This document shows positions 8,040 to 16,455 of a stretch of DNA of 64,000 nucleotides, one piece after another. The DNA is taken from positions 1 to 64,000 of the forward strand of contig NZ_WFGV02000033.1 of assembly GCF_010095445.2 (NCBI RefSeq), read 5' to 3'. A program made the translations under genes and the position numbers. A model generated the notes under the pieces. It was not told where the DNA came from and ran no database searches. It worked only from the letters and a program-made list of their open reading frames with translations. Positions within the stretch are counted from its first letter, which is position 1; each line of letters starts with the position of its first letter. Origin of the DNA: Pseudomonas sp. TNT3. GTDB taxonomy: Bacteria; Pseudomonadota; Gammaproteobacteria; Pseudomonadales; Pseudomonadaceae.

Positions 8040-9653
8040 TCACGCTTCGTCGTCGAGGCGTCTACCGGCCAAGCGGCGACCCCGGGTAATCAGCTCAATG
8101 AACTGAACTGCGCTTAACGCATGGGCGAATAGCCAGCCCTGGCCGTACTTAACGCCTTCGCTACTCAGGAATGCGGCTTGGGATTCCAGTTCGATCCCCT
8201 CGGCAATCACTTTGAGTTGCAGGGCCTGGGCCATGTGGATGATGTGCGGGGCAACACCGCTGCTGGCGGCGTCGTGGCCCAGCGCATCGATGAATGCCTT
8301 ATCGATCTTCAGGCAGTCCACTGGCAAGGTCTGCAGGTAGGCGAGGCTGCAATAGCCGGTGCCGAAGTCATCGATCAGAACTTGATGCCCGACATCTCGC
8401 AAGGCTTGCAGGTTTTCCCTGGCGACCACCACGTCGATCAATCCCCGCTCGGTTACCTCAAACGCAATCTGCTGCGCTGCGACCCGGTGCAGGGTCAGCA
8501 AACGCGCCATCACTTGTCCGATACGGGGCACCATCACGTCGCATGCTGCCAGGTTGACCGAGATGTAAAGCTTTGGATTGGCTCGCAGTAGCTGTCCCAG
8601 TTGCTCAAGCAATCGCTGCAAGACGAAGTCGGTCATCTGCCGGATCTGACCGGTGTTCTCTGCCATGGGAATGAACAGGTCGGGGCTGGTCAGGGTTCCA
8701 TCCGGTCGACGCCAGCGCAGCAAGGCTTCCGCCCCGACACAATTACGGCTGTCGAGGTCGAAGATCGGTTGATACAACACCTGCAACTCGCCCCTGCGTA
8801 TGGCGCCATTGAGCTCGGCATCCAGTGACTGTCGCTGACGGACCAGCAGGAACACCAGGAAACCCATGAAGCAGCCGAGCAACACGCTGGCTGGCAGCAA
8901 CCACCACCACACTGCAGGCACGTGAATAACAGTGCGAGGTGAGATGAGCACGAGTTGATACGCGGGATTATTGGTGGGCATGCGGTAGATCAAACTGGTT
9001 TGCGTGATCTGCAACGCATCGCGGCTTTTTGGTGGCCAGCCTTCTGGAGGCGGCCAGGCTTGTGCGACGCCCAGAACAGGGATCGCTCGAGCGCCACGGT
9101 CGAGCACCACCAGCAGGCTGCTACCCGGCGACAGATCGACCATGTCGGTCAAGTGCCCGCGAGAAGTGGCGACGCGGAAGTTGCCACGTCCGAGCATCAG
9201 GGCCGCGCGGTTTTCGTCGGGCTCAGTCGTGGTGTTTAGCCAGTAACTGTACGTGGGGCCTGTGATATCAGGCGGTCTGCTCATCGATAGCCCTTCCTGG
9301 CGAGGACGGTTGGAGCAGATCCGGGAGGCGTCCATGTAGGCGGCTTCGTAAACGAAGCGGTAGTTGAAGGTGACTTGCTGCAGGGTGGCGATCATTTCGT
9401 CGTCACAGCGCCTGAGCGGCTGGGCTTCAAGGTCGTCGAGGCTTTCGCGCAGCTGTCCGAAGAGTTGCTCCAGGCGGGCGAGAAATCGCTCGCCCTGGGC
9501 GTTCATTTCTTCGCTTTCGTTTTGGTCGACCTGGTGTACGGCAACGAAAAGACTGCCTGCCATCAGCAGTGTCGCGCTCAAGACAGCCGCCAGCGTCGCC
9601 AAAAACCAAGGGCGATAGAACCAGCTACGCAATGCCTCTCGAGCAGCAGCCAT
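8040..9653 (-). CDS. CSS-type c-di-GMP phosphodiesterase (EAL domain)
   Basis: 537 residues. An N-terminal helix (about 16-38) and a second helix (about 245-268, VWWWLLPASVLLGCFMGFLVF) enclose a periplasmic CSS-like redox sensing domain with cysteines in RRCDDE and ICSNRP. The usual CSS triplet reads CSN here. The cytoplasmic EAL domain has every catalytic feature: EALLRW, the substrate-binding Asn in SVNLAA, E in FEVTERG, DDFGTGY, KIDKAF, and IAEGIE with QGWLF. It is therefore predicted to hydrolyse c-di-GMP to pGpG. In homologues the periplasmic disulfide state, set by DsbA/DsbB, controls activity; dsbA lies 4 kb away. It is transcribed alone on the minus strand. Confidence 0.88.
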   Translation of the reverse strand: MAAAREALRSWFYRPWFLATLAAVLSATLLMAGSLFVAVHQVDQNESEEMNAQGERFLARLEQLFGQLRESLDDLEAQPLRRCDDEMIATLQQVTFNYRFVYEAAYMDASRICSNRPRQEGLSMSRPPDITGPTYSYWLNTTTEPDENRAALMLGRGNFRVATSRGHLTDMVDLSPGSSLLVVLDRGARAIPVLGVAQAWPPPEGWPPKSRDALQITQTSLIYRMPTNNPAYQLVLISPRTVIHVPAVWWWLLPASVLLGCFMGFLVFLLVRQRQSLDAELNGAIRRGELQVLYQPIFDLDSRNCVGAEALLRWRRPDGTLTSPDLFIPMAENTGQIRQMTDFVLQRLLEQLGQLLRANPKLYISVNLAACDVMVPRIGQVMARLLTLHRVAAQQIAFEVTERGLIDVVVARENLQALRDVGHQVLIDDFGTGYCSLAYLQTLPVDCLKIDKAFIDALGHDAASSGVAPHIIHMAQALQLKVIAEGIELESQAAFLSSEGVKYGQGWLFAHALSAVQFIELITRGRRLAGRRLDDEA

Positions 9654-9729
9654 CAGTGAACATCCGAAGAATTACCAATGAGTTATAGCTGCTGATTGAG
9701 AAAAAGCGTTGACCGTCGGGCGGGCGTCA

Positions 9730-10509
9730 TTATTTTGTCTGATTCAAAACCTGTAGCAGCGCTGCGGTTTGGGCATCCGGCGTTCCGTCGAAGCGCGTAG
9801 GCCGGAAGTGCATCTGGAACGCAGCGATCACATGGCGAGTCGCTACATCCAGCTCACCGGTTTGCGGGGTGCTGTAACCCAGGCGCGCCAATTGACTCTG
9901 GTACCAACCGATGGCCGGTAACTGGTTTTCGAATCGTGGTTGAAGGCGCGCGACGGCCTGCTCGTTCGGCCACACGCCCAGGCCTTCTGCTGCCAGACGT
10001 TTCCAGGGAAACAGCGGGCCCGGATCGAGTTTTCGCAGCGGTGCAATATCGCTATGGCCGATGATGCTGTGGGGATTGATGGCGTAACGCTTGCTGATGT
10101 CCTTGAGCAGGGCGATCAGGGACTGGATCTGATCTTCGCTGTAGGGGTACCAGAGGCGTCCGGTTGGCGTGTCTTTGTAACCCGGATTGACGATTTCGAT
10201 GCCAATAGAGCTTGAATTTAGCCAGGTTCTGCCTTGCCACTCACTTTCCCCGGCATGCCAGGCGCGGAGGTTTTCATCCATCAGTTTGTATATGGTGGCG
10301 CCCTTGTCGTCACCGATCAGATAGTGGCTGCTGACTTCGCCATGGGTCAGCAACTGGAGCGAGCGTTCGAGCGATGCAGAGGTGTAATGCACCACCACGA
10401 ACTGTATGCGACTGTCGTGATTGGCGGAGGCGTGGCTGGTGTCATATCGCGGGCTGCTGGCGCAACCGGCCAATAGGACCAGCGAAACGAGTAGGGCTAA
10501 ATATTTCAT
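9730..10509 (-). CDS. ampDh2: Lipoprotein N-acetylmuramoyl-L-alanine amidase (AmpDh2/AmiD type)
   Basis: 259 residues from the ATG at 10509. That start gives an ideal lipoprotein signal, MKYLALLVSLVLLAGC with acylated Cys16; in-frame starts 12-21 bases upstream are possible. The amidase-2 domain carries the zinc ligands in VVHYTS, IIGHSDIAP and LDPGP, and the catalytic Glu in IGIEIVN. A C-terminal peptidoglycan-binding domain follows (QSQLARLGYSTPQTGELD, about residues 195-255). It should cut the amide bond between MurNAc and the stem peptide in the periplasm. Residue +2 is Ala, which fits outer-membrane sorting. Its place next to algB-kinB and the GGDEF gene is that of ampDh2 in P. aeruginosa, which supports the name over AmpDh3. 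Confidence 0.88.
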   Translation of the reverse strand: MKYLALLVSLVLLAGCASSPRYDTSHASANHDSRIQFVVVHYTSASLERSLQLLTHGEVSSHYLIGDDKGATIYKLMDENLRAWHAGESEWQGRTWLNSSSIGIEIVNPGYKDTPTGRLWYPYSEDQIQSLIALLKDISKRYAINPHSIIGHSDIAPLRKLDPGPLFPWKRLAAEGLGVWPNEQAVARLQPRFENQLPAIGWYQSQLARLGYSTPQTGELDVATRHVIAAFQMHFRPTRFDGTPDAQTAALLQVLNQTK

Positions 10510-10613
10510 GGTGAAAGGCATTACACACAAAGACGATAATGCAACAGTGTAACGTACTGCCTTGATCTCGGAGGGCTACGCTGCGTATTTAAACAAAATG
10601 GAACATTTTGTCT

Positions 10614-12641
10614 TCAGCCCGGCTCGACGCGGTTCCTGCCGGCATGTTTCGCGCGATATAACGCCAGATCGGCTCTTTTGAGCACCACATCGCTGTGTTC
10701 GCCTGCTTTGAAAGCGGTCAAACCCACTGAGACAGTGATGGTCACCGGCTCGCCCTTGAAGTGGAAAGGGCAGGCTTCAACCGCAGCGCGTAAGGTTTCG
10801 AGCAGTTTCACACCTGTCGTGAGCGCTGTGGCGGGTATCAGCAAGACGAACTCTTCACCGCCAAACCGGGCGATGAAATCAGATCCACGCAGGCGCTTGC
10901 GCAGTACGTTCGCAATGATCTTCAGAACCTTGTCGCCGGCCAGGTGGCCGTAGTTATCGTTGATGCGCTTGAAGTGGTCGAGATCCAGCATGGCCAGCAA
11001 CAGCGTGTTGCCATGTTGTTGCCACTGGCTGATTTCGTGATCCAGCCGTTCGTTCCAGGCGGCGCGGTTGGGCAATCCGGTCAGCGGGTCGATCAAGGCT
11101 TTCTGACGCTGCTCCTCCAGGTGTTCGCGAAAACCCAGGGCTTCCTGTTCCATGTGGGCCACTCGATCCGCGAGGCCCTGCAGGCGGGTTGCCACTTCCT
11201 GCTCACGCTGGTCGCGCTGTTTCTGGTGATGATCGAGCGTGCCGAGCAGACCTTCGAGATGGTTTTCCAGTACATGCTTGAGATCGTCCAGATCTGCGGC
11301 CTCTTGCACACTGCTTTGCAAGCCATCGACCTGCTCACGGATCTGAGTGTCCATCTCGCGTGCTGCGGATCGGCTGTCAGCATGGCCATCGCTGGCGGCC
11401 TGCAGGTTGTTCTGAAACGCTTCGAGGCGCTCGTTGAGCTGCTGCAGGTACGTTTCGAACTCGTGCTGCCCACTGCCGGTGATGGCCAGCATCAAGGTGG
11501 CCAGGTCGTCGAGGATCGGGATCAACTCGTACCAATTCAAACCGTTTTGCAGGCGATGACGCATCGCTTCAGCTTGCGGGCGATGGCGTTCAGGAAGTGT
11601 CAAATCGTCGAGCAGGCCGAGTAGGGTGTCTTCAATATGCTTGGCGACAGAGCTGTAGGTAGGCTCGGGTGAGACAGGCAGCGCGTAGTGCGCGTCATGT
11701 TCCGGTGGCTGCGGATTGATGGCGACCGATTCCGGCACCGTGTCGGCGGGTATCGGCTGGCTATCGATGACGTCCAGAGAATCAGGTTCGCTGGAAATGA
11801 TTGAGGCGTGGGTGTCAGCGTCAGCTTTGGTGGTCGGCACCGGCGGCTCTTTGGTCTTCTCGACGTCCGGTAGCTCCGTTGGCGGTGGTGAAGTTTTGAG
11901 CTGCGGCTGCGGTGCAGCCTGAACAGGCACGGCAGCTTGAGGCTCGTTCACCACGGGTTCAAATGCGGCAACCGGCGCGATGACGGGGATCGGTTTTACG
12001 GGTTCATCAACGGTGAGTACAGTCTGCGCAGTCTCTACAGCCGATGCGCGAACGGCTTCCACTGGTTGCGCAGAGGGCAGCTGCACCGAAGCAGAGAGGG
12101 GGGCGACCTCATCTGTCTCACGGGTACCGAACAATCGCTGAAGCAAACCAGGGCGGCCAGGTTCTTCCGGGCTTTCAAGTTGGCTAAGGGCCTTGCCTTG
12201 CAAACCGCTCAATTCGCTCAGCAGCAACGGCATCTCACGTGCCTGCCCGACACGTGCATCAAGTTGCTTGGCGAATTGTTTTAGGGGCCTGGCCACTTCT
12301 CGTGGCAGCGGCAGGGTTTGCAACTGAGCAACCAGCGCCGTCAGTGCGGCGCTCGTTTGGTTGACCCGGGTTTCACGGCGTTGTTCAGAGTCGAGAACGG
12401 CTTTTTCCAGACGCGGGAGGAGGGCGGCGAGTCCGGCATCCATGTCATCGGTGCGCACGACGTCGCGCATTTCCTTCATGCATTCGTCAACTGCGCGATC
12501 AGTACCCTCTGCCGCCAGCGTGCTGCGTACGAGCCCGCGCCGCAGCAAGTCGAGGCGGGCATCCCAACGGCGTTCAAGTTTTTCCTGTTGTTCGACGCTT
12601 TGAAGGTATTTCTCTTTCCAACGCTGTGCTTCGTCGCTCAT
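10614..12641 (-). CDS. Cytoplasmic diguanylate cyclase (GGDEF), DgcH-like
   Basis: 675 residues with no membrane helix. The N-terminal ~165 residues are a charged helical domain (MSDEAQRWKEKYLQSVEQQE onward). A long proline/valine-rich linker follows (about 180-330), then a second coiled-coil domain (about 340-500) and the GGDEF domain. The signature is GGEEF at 594-598, with the allosteric I-site RGSD five residues before it, and DHFKRINDNYGHLAGD for the metal/substrate site. It is thus predicted to make c-di-GMP and to be product-inhibited. Synteny suggests the counterpart of P. aeruginosa DgcH. The gene starts 12 bp after the upstream nuclease-fold gene, so the two are probably co-transcribed. 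Confidence 0.9.
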   Translation of the reverse strand: MSDEAQRWKEKYLQSVEQQEKLERRWDARLDLLRRGLVRSTLAAEGTDRAVDECMKEMRDVVRTDDMDAGLAALLPRLEKAVLDSEQRRETRVNQTSAALTALVAQLQTLPLPREVARPLKQFAKQLDARVGQAREMPLLLSELSGLQGKALSQLESPEEPGRPGLLQRLFGTRETDEVAPLSASVQLPSAQPVEAVRASAVETAQTVLTVDEPVKPIPVIAPVAAFEPVVNEPQAAVPVQAAPQPQLKTSPPPTELPDVEKTKEPPVPTTKADADTHASIISSEPDSLDVIDSQPIPADTVPESVAINPQPPEHDAHYALPVSPEPTYSSVAKHIEDTLLGLLDDLTLPERHRPQAEAMRHRLQNGLNWYELIPILDDLATLMLAITGSGQHEFETYLQQLNERLEAFQNNLQAASDGHADSRSAAREMDTQIREQVDGLQSSVQEAADLDDLKHVLENHLEGLLGTLDHHQKQRDQREQEVATRLQGLADRVAHMEQEALGFREHLEEQRQKALIDPLTGLPNRAAWNERLDHEISQWQQHGNTLLLAMLDLDHFKRINDNYGHLAGDKVLKIIANVLRKRLRGSDFIARFGGEEFVLLIPATALTTGVKLLETLRAAVEACPFHFKGEPVTITVSVGLTAFKAGEHSDVVLKRADLALYRAKHAGRNRVEPG

Positions 12642-12653
12642 TAAAGGGTTCCG

Positions 12654-13517
12654 CTAAGGGGCAGGACTCAGCGCGGGCAATGCATCGGCCGTGAGCGAAC
12701 CCGGCAGACGAATCTCTACCGCGACCGGCAGGTGATCGGAAATGGGTTGCGCCAGCACCTCGAATTTTTCCAGGGTCAGGCTCGGACTTAGCAGAATATG
12801 GTCCAGGCAGCGCTGTGGGCGCCAGCTCGGGAACGTCGCTTCGAGCTGCGGTGCCAGCAGGCCGAGATCGCGCAGCGGGGAGTTTTGCAGCAAATCGCTG
12901 GCGTGGGTGTTCATGTCACCCATGAGCACCTGGTGTTTATAGCCGCCGATCAACTCGCGGATATAGGACAGTTGCAGGCTGCGTACCCGAGCACCCAGCG
13001 CCAGGTGCATCATGACCACCACCAGTGCCTCGGGGCCTTCGCCGAAGCGCACCAGAATTGCCCCGCGACCCTTTGGCCCCGGCAACGGATGGTCCTCAAT
13101 AGCCCACGGGCGCAGGCGACTGAGCACGCCATTGCTGTGCTGGCCGAGGCGACCGAGATTGCGGTTGAGTTGTTGATACCAGTATGGGAAGGCACCGAGC
13201 TGTGCCAGGTGTTCAACCTGATTGACGTAGCCCGATCGAAGGCTGCCGCCATCGGCTTCCTGCAAGGCGACCAGATCGAAGTCACCCAGCAGATTGCCGA
13301 TTTTTTGCAAATTTCCGGCACGACCGTTGTTGGGCAGCAGGTGCTGCCAGCCCCGGGTCAGGTAGTGCCGGTACCGTTCGGTACTGATGCCGACCTGAAT
13401 ATTGAAACTGAGCAGGCGCAGACGGCTGTCTGCGGGCAAGCCCGTCGATACCAGGTGGTGTTCGTTGACCTGCGGATCATGCAGGCCAACAACGCGTTCA
13501 GTTCCCCAGCGGCGCAT
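12654..13517 (-). CDS. Endonuclease/exonuclease/phosphatase family protein
   Basis: 287 residues with the DNase I-like fold. Metal- and phosphate-handling motifs appear in order: LLSFNIQ (Asn), VALQEADG (Glu, metal), GDMNTH (Asp-Asn), LDHILLS and SDHLPV (catalytic His). There is no signal peptide, so it is cytoplasmic or loosely attached. The family includes nucleases, sphingomyelinases and phosphoinositide phosphatases, and the substrate cannot be read from the sequence. It lies between dsbA (14 bp) and the GGDEF gene (12 bp) on the same strand, which points to a shared operon. Confidence 0.85.
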   Translation of the reverse strand: MRRWGTERVVGLHDPQVNEHHLVSTGLPADSRLRLLSFNIQVGISTERYRHYLTRGWQHLLPNNGRAGNLQKIGNLLGDFDLVALQEADGGSLRSGYVNQVEHLAQLGAFPYWYQQLNRNLGRLGQHSNGVLSRLRPWAIEDHPLPGPKGRGAILVRFGEGPEALVVVMMHLALGARVRSLQLSYIRELIGGYKHQVLMGDMNTHASDLLQNSPLRDLGLLAPQLEATFPSWRPQRCLDHILLSPSLTLEKFEVLAQPISDHLPVAVEIRLPGSLTADALPALSPAP

Positions 13518-13531
13518 GGCAGGCTCCGCGC

Positions 13532-14173
13532 TTAGTTGGCAGCAGCCTTGTTAGCCGCTCGCTCTTGTTCGACCAGTTTGTCGGCCAGTTGCAGGGCTTG
13601 TTCGGCACCACCAGCAGAACCCACATCGAAGCGGTACTTGCCGTTGACGATCAAGGTTGGCACGCCGGTGATTTCATACTTCTTGGCGAGCTCGGTGGCC
13701 TTGACGATCTGACCCTTGATGGCGAAGGAGTCGAAAGTTGCCAGGAACTTGTCCTTGTCGACACCTTGGGTGGCCAGGAAATCAGCCATTTCATTTTTGT
13801 CGACCAGCTTCTTGTGTTGTTTCTGAATGGCTTCGAACACCGCGGCGTGAACCTTATGCTCAACGCCCATGGCTTCGAGGGTCAGGAACAGCTGGCCGTG
13901 CGCATTCCAAGGGCCGCCGAACATCGCCGGAATCCGCACAAAATTCACGTCGGAAGGCAGCTTCTCGACCCAAGGATTGATCACCGGCTCAAATGCGTAG
14001 CAGTGCGGGCAGCCGTACCAGAACAATTCAACGACTTCGATCTTGCCAGGTACCGCGACCGGGACTGGTTTGGTCAGTTCAACATAAGGGGCGGCAGGTG
14101 CTTCGGCGGCTTGTGCAGTCATGCCGAACAGGCTGGCAGCGACGAGAGCGGCGCTGATGATCAGATTACGCAT
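13532..14173 (-). CDS. dsbA: Periplasmic thiol:disulfide oxidoreductase DsbA
   Basis: 213 residues. The signal peptide MRNLIISAALVAASLFGMTA ends at AQA. A thioredoxin fold with the CPHC active site at residues 55-58 (FWYGCPHCY) is interrupted by a helical domain. The cis-proline loop is GVPTLIVNG. It introduces disulfides into exported proteins and is re-oxidised by DsbB. It is first in a minus-strand run with the nuclease-fold and GGDEF genes. A terminator upstream separates it from the cytochrome genes. Confidence 0.95.
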   Translation of the reverse strand: MRNLIISAALVAASLFGMTAQAAEAPAAPYVELTKPVPVAVPGKIEVVELFWYGCPHCYAFEPVINPWVEKLPSDVNFVRIPAMFGGPWNAHGQLFLTLEAMGVEHKVHAAVFEAIQKQHKKLVDKNEMADFLATQGVDKDKFLATFDSFAIKGQIVKATELAKKYEITGVPTLIVNGKYRFDVGSAGGAEQALQLADKLVEQERAANKAAAN

Positions 14174-14267
14174 GCTTTACTCCTGGACAATTTTGGTCGC
14201 CTCGCGCGACCTGTTTTCAGACAGGTCATGGCGGGCTTGAGTTCTGTAGTGTAACGGCAGCGGCCAC

Positions 14268-14296
14268 AAAAAAGGGCGGCCTAAGCCACCCTTTTT
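14268..14296 (-). terminator. Rho-independent terminator after the cytochrome c4/c5 genes
   Basis: On the minus strand a stem AAAAAGGG-GGC / GCC-CCCTTTTT with a 4-base loop and one mismatch ends in a run of T. It sits between the cytochrome c4 stop and dsbA and would end the cytochrome transcript. Confidence 0.75.
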
Positions 14297-14317
14297 ATGC
14301 TTGCATCGACGGATTAA

Positions 14318-14363
14318 TCGAGCGTTAACATTGCAAGAGATGAACATCTCTCGCAACGCTCGA
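14318..14363. other. Large hairpin after the cytochrome c4 gene
   Basis: A 9-bp outer stem (TCGAGCGTT / AACGCTCGA) encloses an inner stem AGAGATG / CATCTCT. It starts 10 bp after the c4 stop codon and precedes the T-run terminator. No T-run of its own. It could protect the transcript 3' end or be a secondary terminator. Confidence 0.5.
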
Positions 14364-14373
14364 TCAACAGGCC

Positions 14374-14985
14374 TTAGTGCAGACCCTGGATATAGCTGGA
14401 GACTGCCGCGATGTCTTCGTCGCTCAGTCGTTTAGCAATGGTCTGCATGGTTTTGGTGTCGCCGTCGTTGGTGCGTCCGCCTTCTTCCTTGCGGAAGTCG
14501 GTCAGTTGCTTGGCAACGTATTGAGCATGCTGGCCGCCCAGGTGCGGGAAGCCGGCGGCTGCGTTACCTGCGCCATTAGGCGAGTGGCAGCCGGTGCAGG
14601 CTGGCAGGCCCTTAGCCAGGTCACCACCACGGAACAACGCTTCACCGCGAGCCACGACTTTCGGGTCGGCGGCGCCAACGCTGCCTTTCTGGGTGGCGAA
14701 GTAGGCGGCGATATCGGCCAGGTCCTGATCGCTCAGGTTGGTCAGCAGGCCGGTCATTTCAAGTACCTGGCGTTTGCCGGACTTGATGTCGTGCAGCTGC
14801 TTGTTCAGATAACGCTCGCCCTGACCTGCCAGTTTCGGAAAGTTAGGCGCCATGCTGTTGCCATCCGGGCCATGACAGGCGCCACATACTGCGGCTTTCG
14901 CCTGACCAGCAGTTGCATCACCTGCAGCATGGGCAATGCCGGAGATCCCCACGGTCAACAGCAGACTCACGATCAATTTGTTCAT
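14374..14985 (-). CDS. cc4: Cytochrome c4 (di-heme, periplasmic)
   Basis: 203 residues with signal peptide MNKLIVSLLLTVGISGIAHA. Two c-type heme sites are present, CGACH at 34-38 and CTGCH at 130-134, in two similar halves, each with a later Met region. This is the layout of cytochrome c4, a soluble electron carrier that passes electrons from the bc1 complex to cytochrome c oxidases (cbb3 and others). The mono-heme c5-like gene lies 46 bp upstream on the same strand, probably in the same transcript. The whole aa3/caa3 oxidase cluster is 15 kb away in the window. Confidence 0.92.
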   Translation of the reverse strand: MNKLIVSLLLTVGISGIAHAAGDATAGQAKAAVCGACHGPDGNSMAPNFPKLAGQGERYLNKQLHDIKSGKRQVLEMTGLLTNLSDQDLADIAAYFATQKGSVGAADPKVVARGEALFRGGDLAKGLPACTGCHSPNGAGNAAAGFPHLGGQHAQYVAKQLTDFRKEEGGRTNDGDTKTMQTIAKRLSDEDIAAVSSYIQGLH

Positions 14986-15031
14986 CAGCTAATCCAACTA
15001 CGGCTAAGGGTTAAAGAGTTATGGACCGGAA

Positions 15032-15322
15032 TCACTCGCTCATCCAGTGGATGATGGCCTGGTAATCCTCGGCACTGCAGTCCATGCACAAACCACGCGG
15101 CGGCATCGCCTTGAAACCCTGGGTCACGTGTTGCACCAGCGTCTCCATACCTTTCGCCAACCTCGGCGTCCAAGCTTCCTGATCGCCCTTTCTGGGCGCC
15201 ATGGGTAGTTGGCCGGAATGACAGGCACCACAAACACGGTTGTACACAGCTTCCGGATCCTGTGTAGCCTGAGCGCTGTAAAGCGGTATCAAGACACCGG
15301 CAGCTAGCAGCCATTTCGTCAT
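15032..15322 (-). CDS. Cytochrome c5-like mono-heme protein
   Basis: 96 residues; signal peptide MTKWLLAAGVLIPLYSAQA. One heme-binding CGACH at 31-35 and a likely axial Met73 in AMPP. A C-terminal CxxC pair (Cys79, Cys82) would form the disulfide typical of cytochrome c5. The short length and this pair separate it from c-551 types. It is first in a two-gene unit with cytochrome c4 and diverges from engB. Confidence 0.85.
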   Translation of the reverse strand: MTKWLLAAGVLIPLYSAQATQDPEAVYNRVCGACHSGQLPMAPRKGDQEAWTPRLAKGMETLVQHVTQGFKAMPPRGLCMDCSAEDYQAIIHWMSE

Positions 15323-15513
15323 AAAACGACCTTTTCAGGGTTGAGAGCGTGCTGCGTTCTAATGCGCAATCATGGTCTATCGCTCTCGTGAACTTCATCC
15401 TACGCTGGGACAAAGCGCACACAAAATCTGCGGCATTATATACTGGCGTCACTGAAACGGAAACGACACTGCTCGCCGCGTCCATTCCCGGCGCCGCCCA
15501 CATCGGAAATCCC

Positions 15514-16155
15514 ATGCAACTCAAGAATCCCATCCTCGGTCTGTGCCAACAGTCCACCTTCATGCTCAGCGCCGCCAAAGTCGACCAATGTCCCGACGAC
15601 GAAGGCTTCGAAGTCGCTTTTGCCGGGCGTTCCAACGCCGGTAAGTCGAGCGCCCTGAACACCCTGACGCACGCCAGCCTGGCTCGAACCTCGAAAACCC
15701 CGGGTCGTACGCAGCTCTTGAACTTCTTCAAGCTAGACGATGATCGCCGTCTGGTCGACCTGCCAGGCTACGGTTACGCGAAAGTACCTATTCCGTTGAA
15801 GCTTCACTGGCAGCGTCACCTGGAAGCCTACCTGGGTGGTCGCGAGAGTTTGAAGGGTTTGATTTTGATGATGGACATCCGTCATCCAATGACCGATTTC
15901 GACCTGCTGATGCTGGATTGGGCCGTCGCCAGCGGCATGCCGATGCATATTCTGCTGACCAAGGCGGACAAACTGACTTACGGCGCGGCGAAAAACGTCC
16001 TGCTTAAAGTCCAGTCGGACATCCGTAAAGGCTGGGGCGATGCAATCAGCATCCAGCTGTTTTCCGCCCCAAAACGCTTGGGTCTGGAAGACGCCTACAC
16101 TGTATTGGCGGGCTGGATGGAGCTGGCAGACAAGGGTGCCGAACTCGCTGAGTAA
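15514..16155 (+). CDS. engB: Ribosome biogenesis GTPase EngB (YihA/YsxC)
   Basis: 213 residues from the ATG at 15514 (MQLKNPILGLCQQSTFML). An in-frame start 165 bases upstream gives an extension that does not resemble the family. GTP-binding motifs: G1 GRSNAGKSS, G2 region TSKTPGRTQ, G3 DLPGYGYAKV, G4 TKADKL. It is an essential GTPase of large-subunit assembly. It converges with polA; the interval between them carries the candidate ErsA RNA, mirroring the yihA-spf-polA arrangement of enteric bacteria. Confidence 0.92.
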   Translation: MQLKNPILGLCQQSTFMLSAAKVDQCPDDEGFEVAFAGRSNAGKSSALNTLTHASLARTSKTPGRTQLLNFFKLDDDRRLVDLPGYGYAKVPIPLKLHWQRHLEAYLGGRESLKGLILMMDIRHPMTDFDLLMLDWAVASGMPMHILLTKADKLTYGAAKNVLLKVQSDIRKGWGDAISIQLFSAPKRLGLEDAYTVLAGWMELADKGAELAE

Positions 16156-16177
16156 GGGCCTTTGGACAAATCGCGGG

Positions 16178-16310
16178 CAAAAAAAACCCCGGACTTCTTA
16201 TGGGGAGGGGGAAGTTCCGGGGTTCAAGCTCCGGACCGCTAGGGCGGGGTCCGGATATCTGCCAACACTTAACACAACATAGGAGCATCGAAGGGCTTCA
16301 CCAGCCATTC
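16178..16310 (-). ncRNA. ersA: Candidate small RNA ErsA
   Basis: The interval between polA and engB has all parts of a small-RNA gene on the minus strand. A sigma-22-like promoter lies at 16317-16344, giving a predicted start near 16310. The transcript of about 130 nt would end at a strong terminator: stem AACCCCGGA-CTTC / GAAG-TCCGGGGTT with one bulge, followed by eight T on the minus strand (16178-16223). In P. aeruginosa the envelope-stress sRNA ErsA, which is sigma-22 dependent and regulates algC and other targets, is encoded at this locus; E. coli has Spot 42 at the matching place. The assignment rests on position, promoter and terminator, not on a sequence alignment. Confidence 0.75.
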
Positions 16311-16316
16311 AGTAAC

Positions 16317-16344
16317 TCTGAGTGACGATTCACAGGATTAGTTC
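16317..16344 (-). promoter_or_regulatory. Sigma-22 (AlgU)-like promoter of the ErsA candidate
   Basis: Minus strand: -35 GAACTA (16344-16339), a 17-base spacer and -10 TCAGA (16321-16317), against the AlgU consensus GAACTT-N16/17-TCTGA. That is nine of eleven bases with correct spacing, 6-7 bases before the predicted RNA start. Confidence 0.65.
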
Positions 16345-16407
16345 AGAATATTTTCAAATGGCTTTGGAATAACGCCGAGCATTTTGCGAACTAATGGCCC
16401 TTCGCCG

Positions 16408-16440
16408 TTTTCTGCCGCGGCACTATGCCGCAGCAGAAAA
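16408..16440 (-). terminator. Hairpin downstream of polA
   Basis: Inverted repeat TTTTCTGC-CGGCA / TGCCG-GCAGAAAA with a 3-base loop and one 2-base mismatch, 16 bp after the polA stop. It lacks a following T-run, so termination efficiency is uncertain. It may separate polA from the sRNA. Confidence 0.5.
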
Positions 16441-16455
16441 AGCCTATCAGACGGC

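Noticed and set aside
15349..15513. N-terminal extension of EngB
   Set aside because: The extra 55 residues do not resemble the family, overlap the divergent cytochrome promoter region, and the shorter start gives the usual length.
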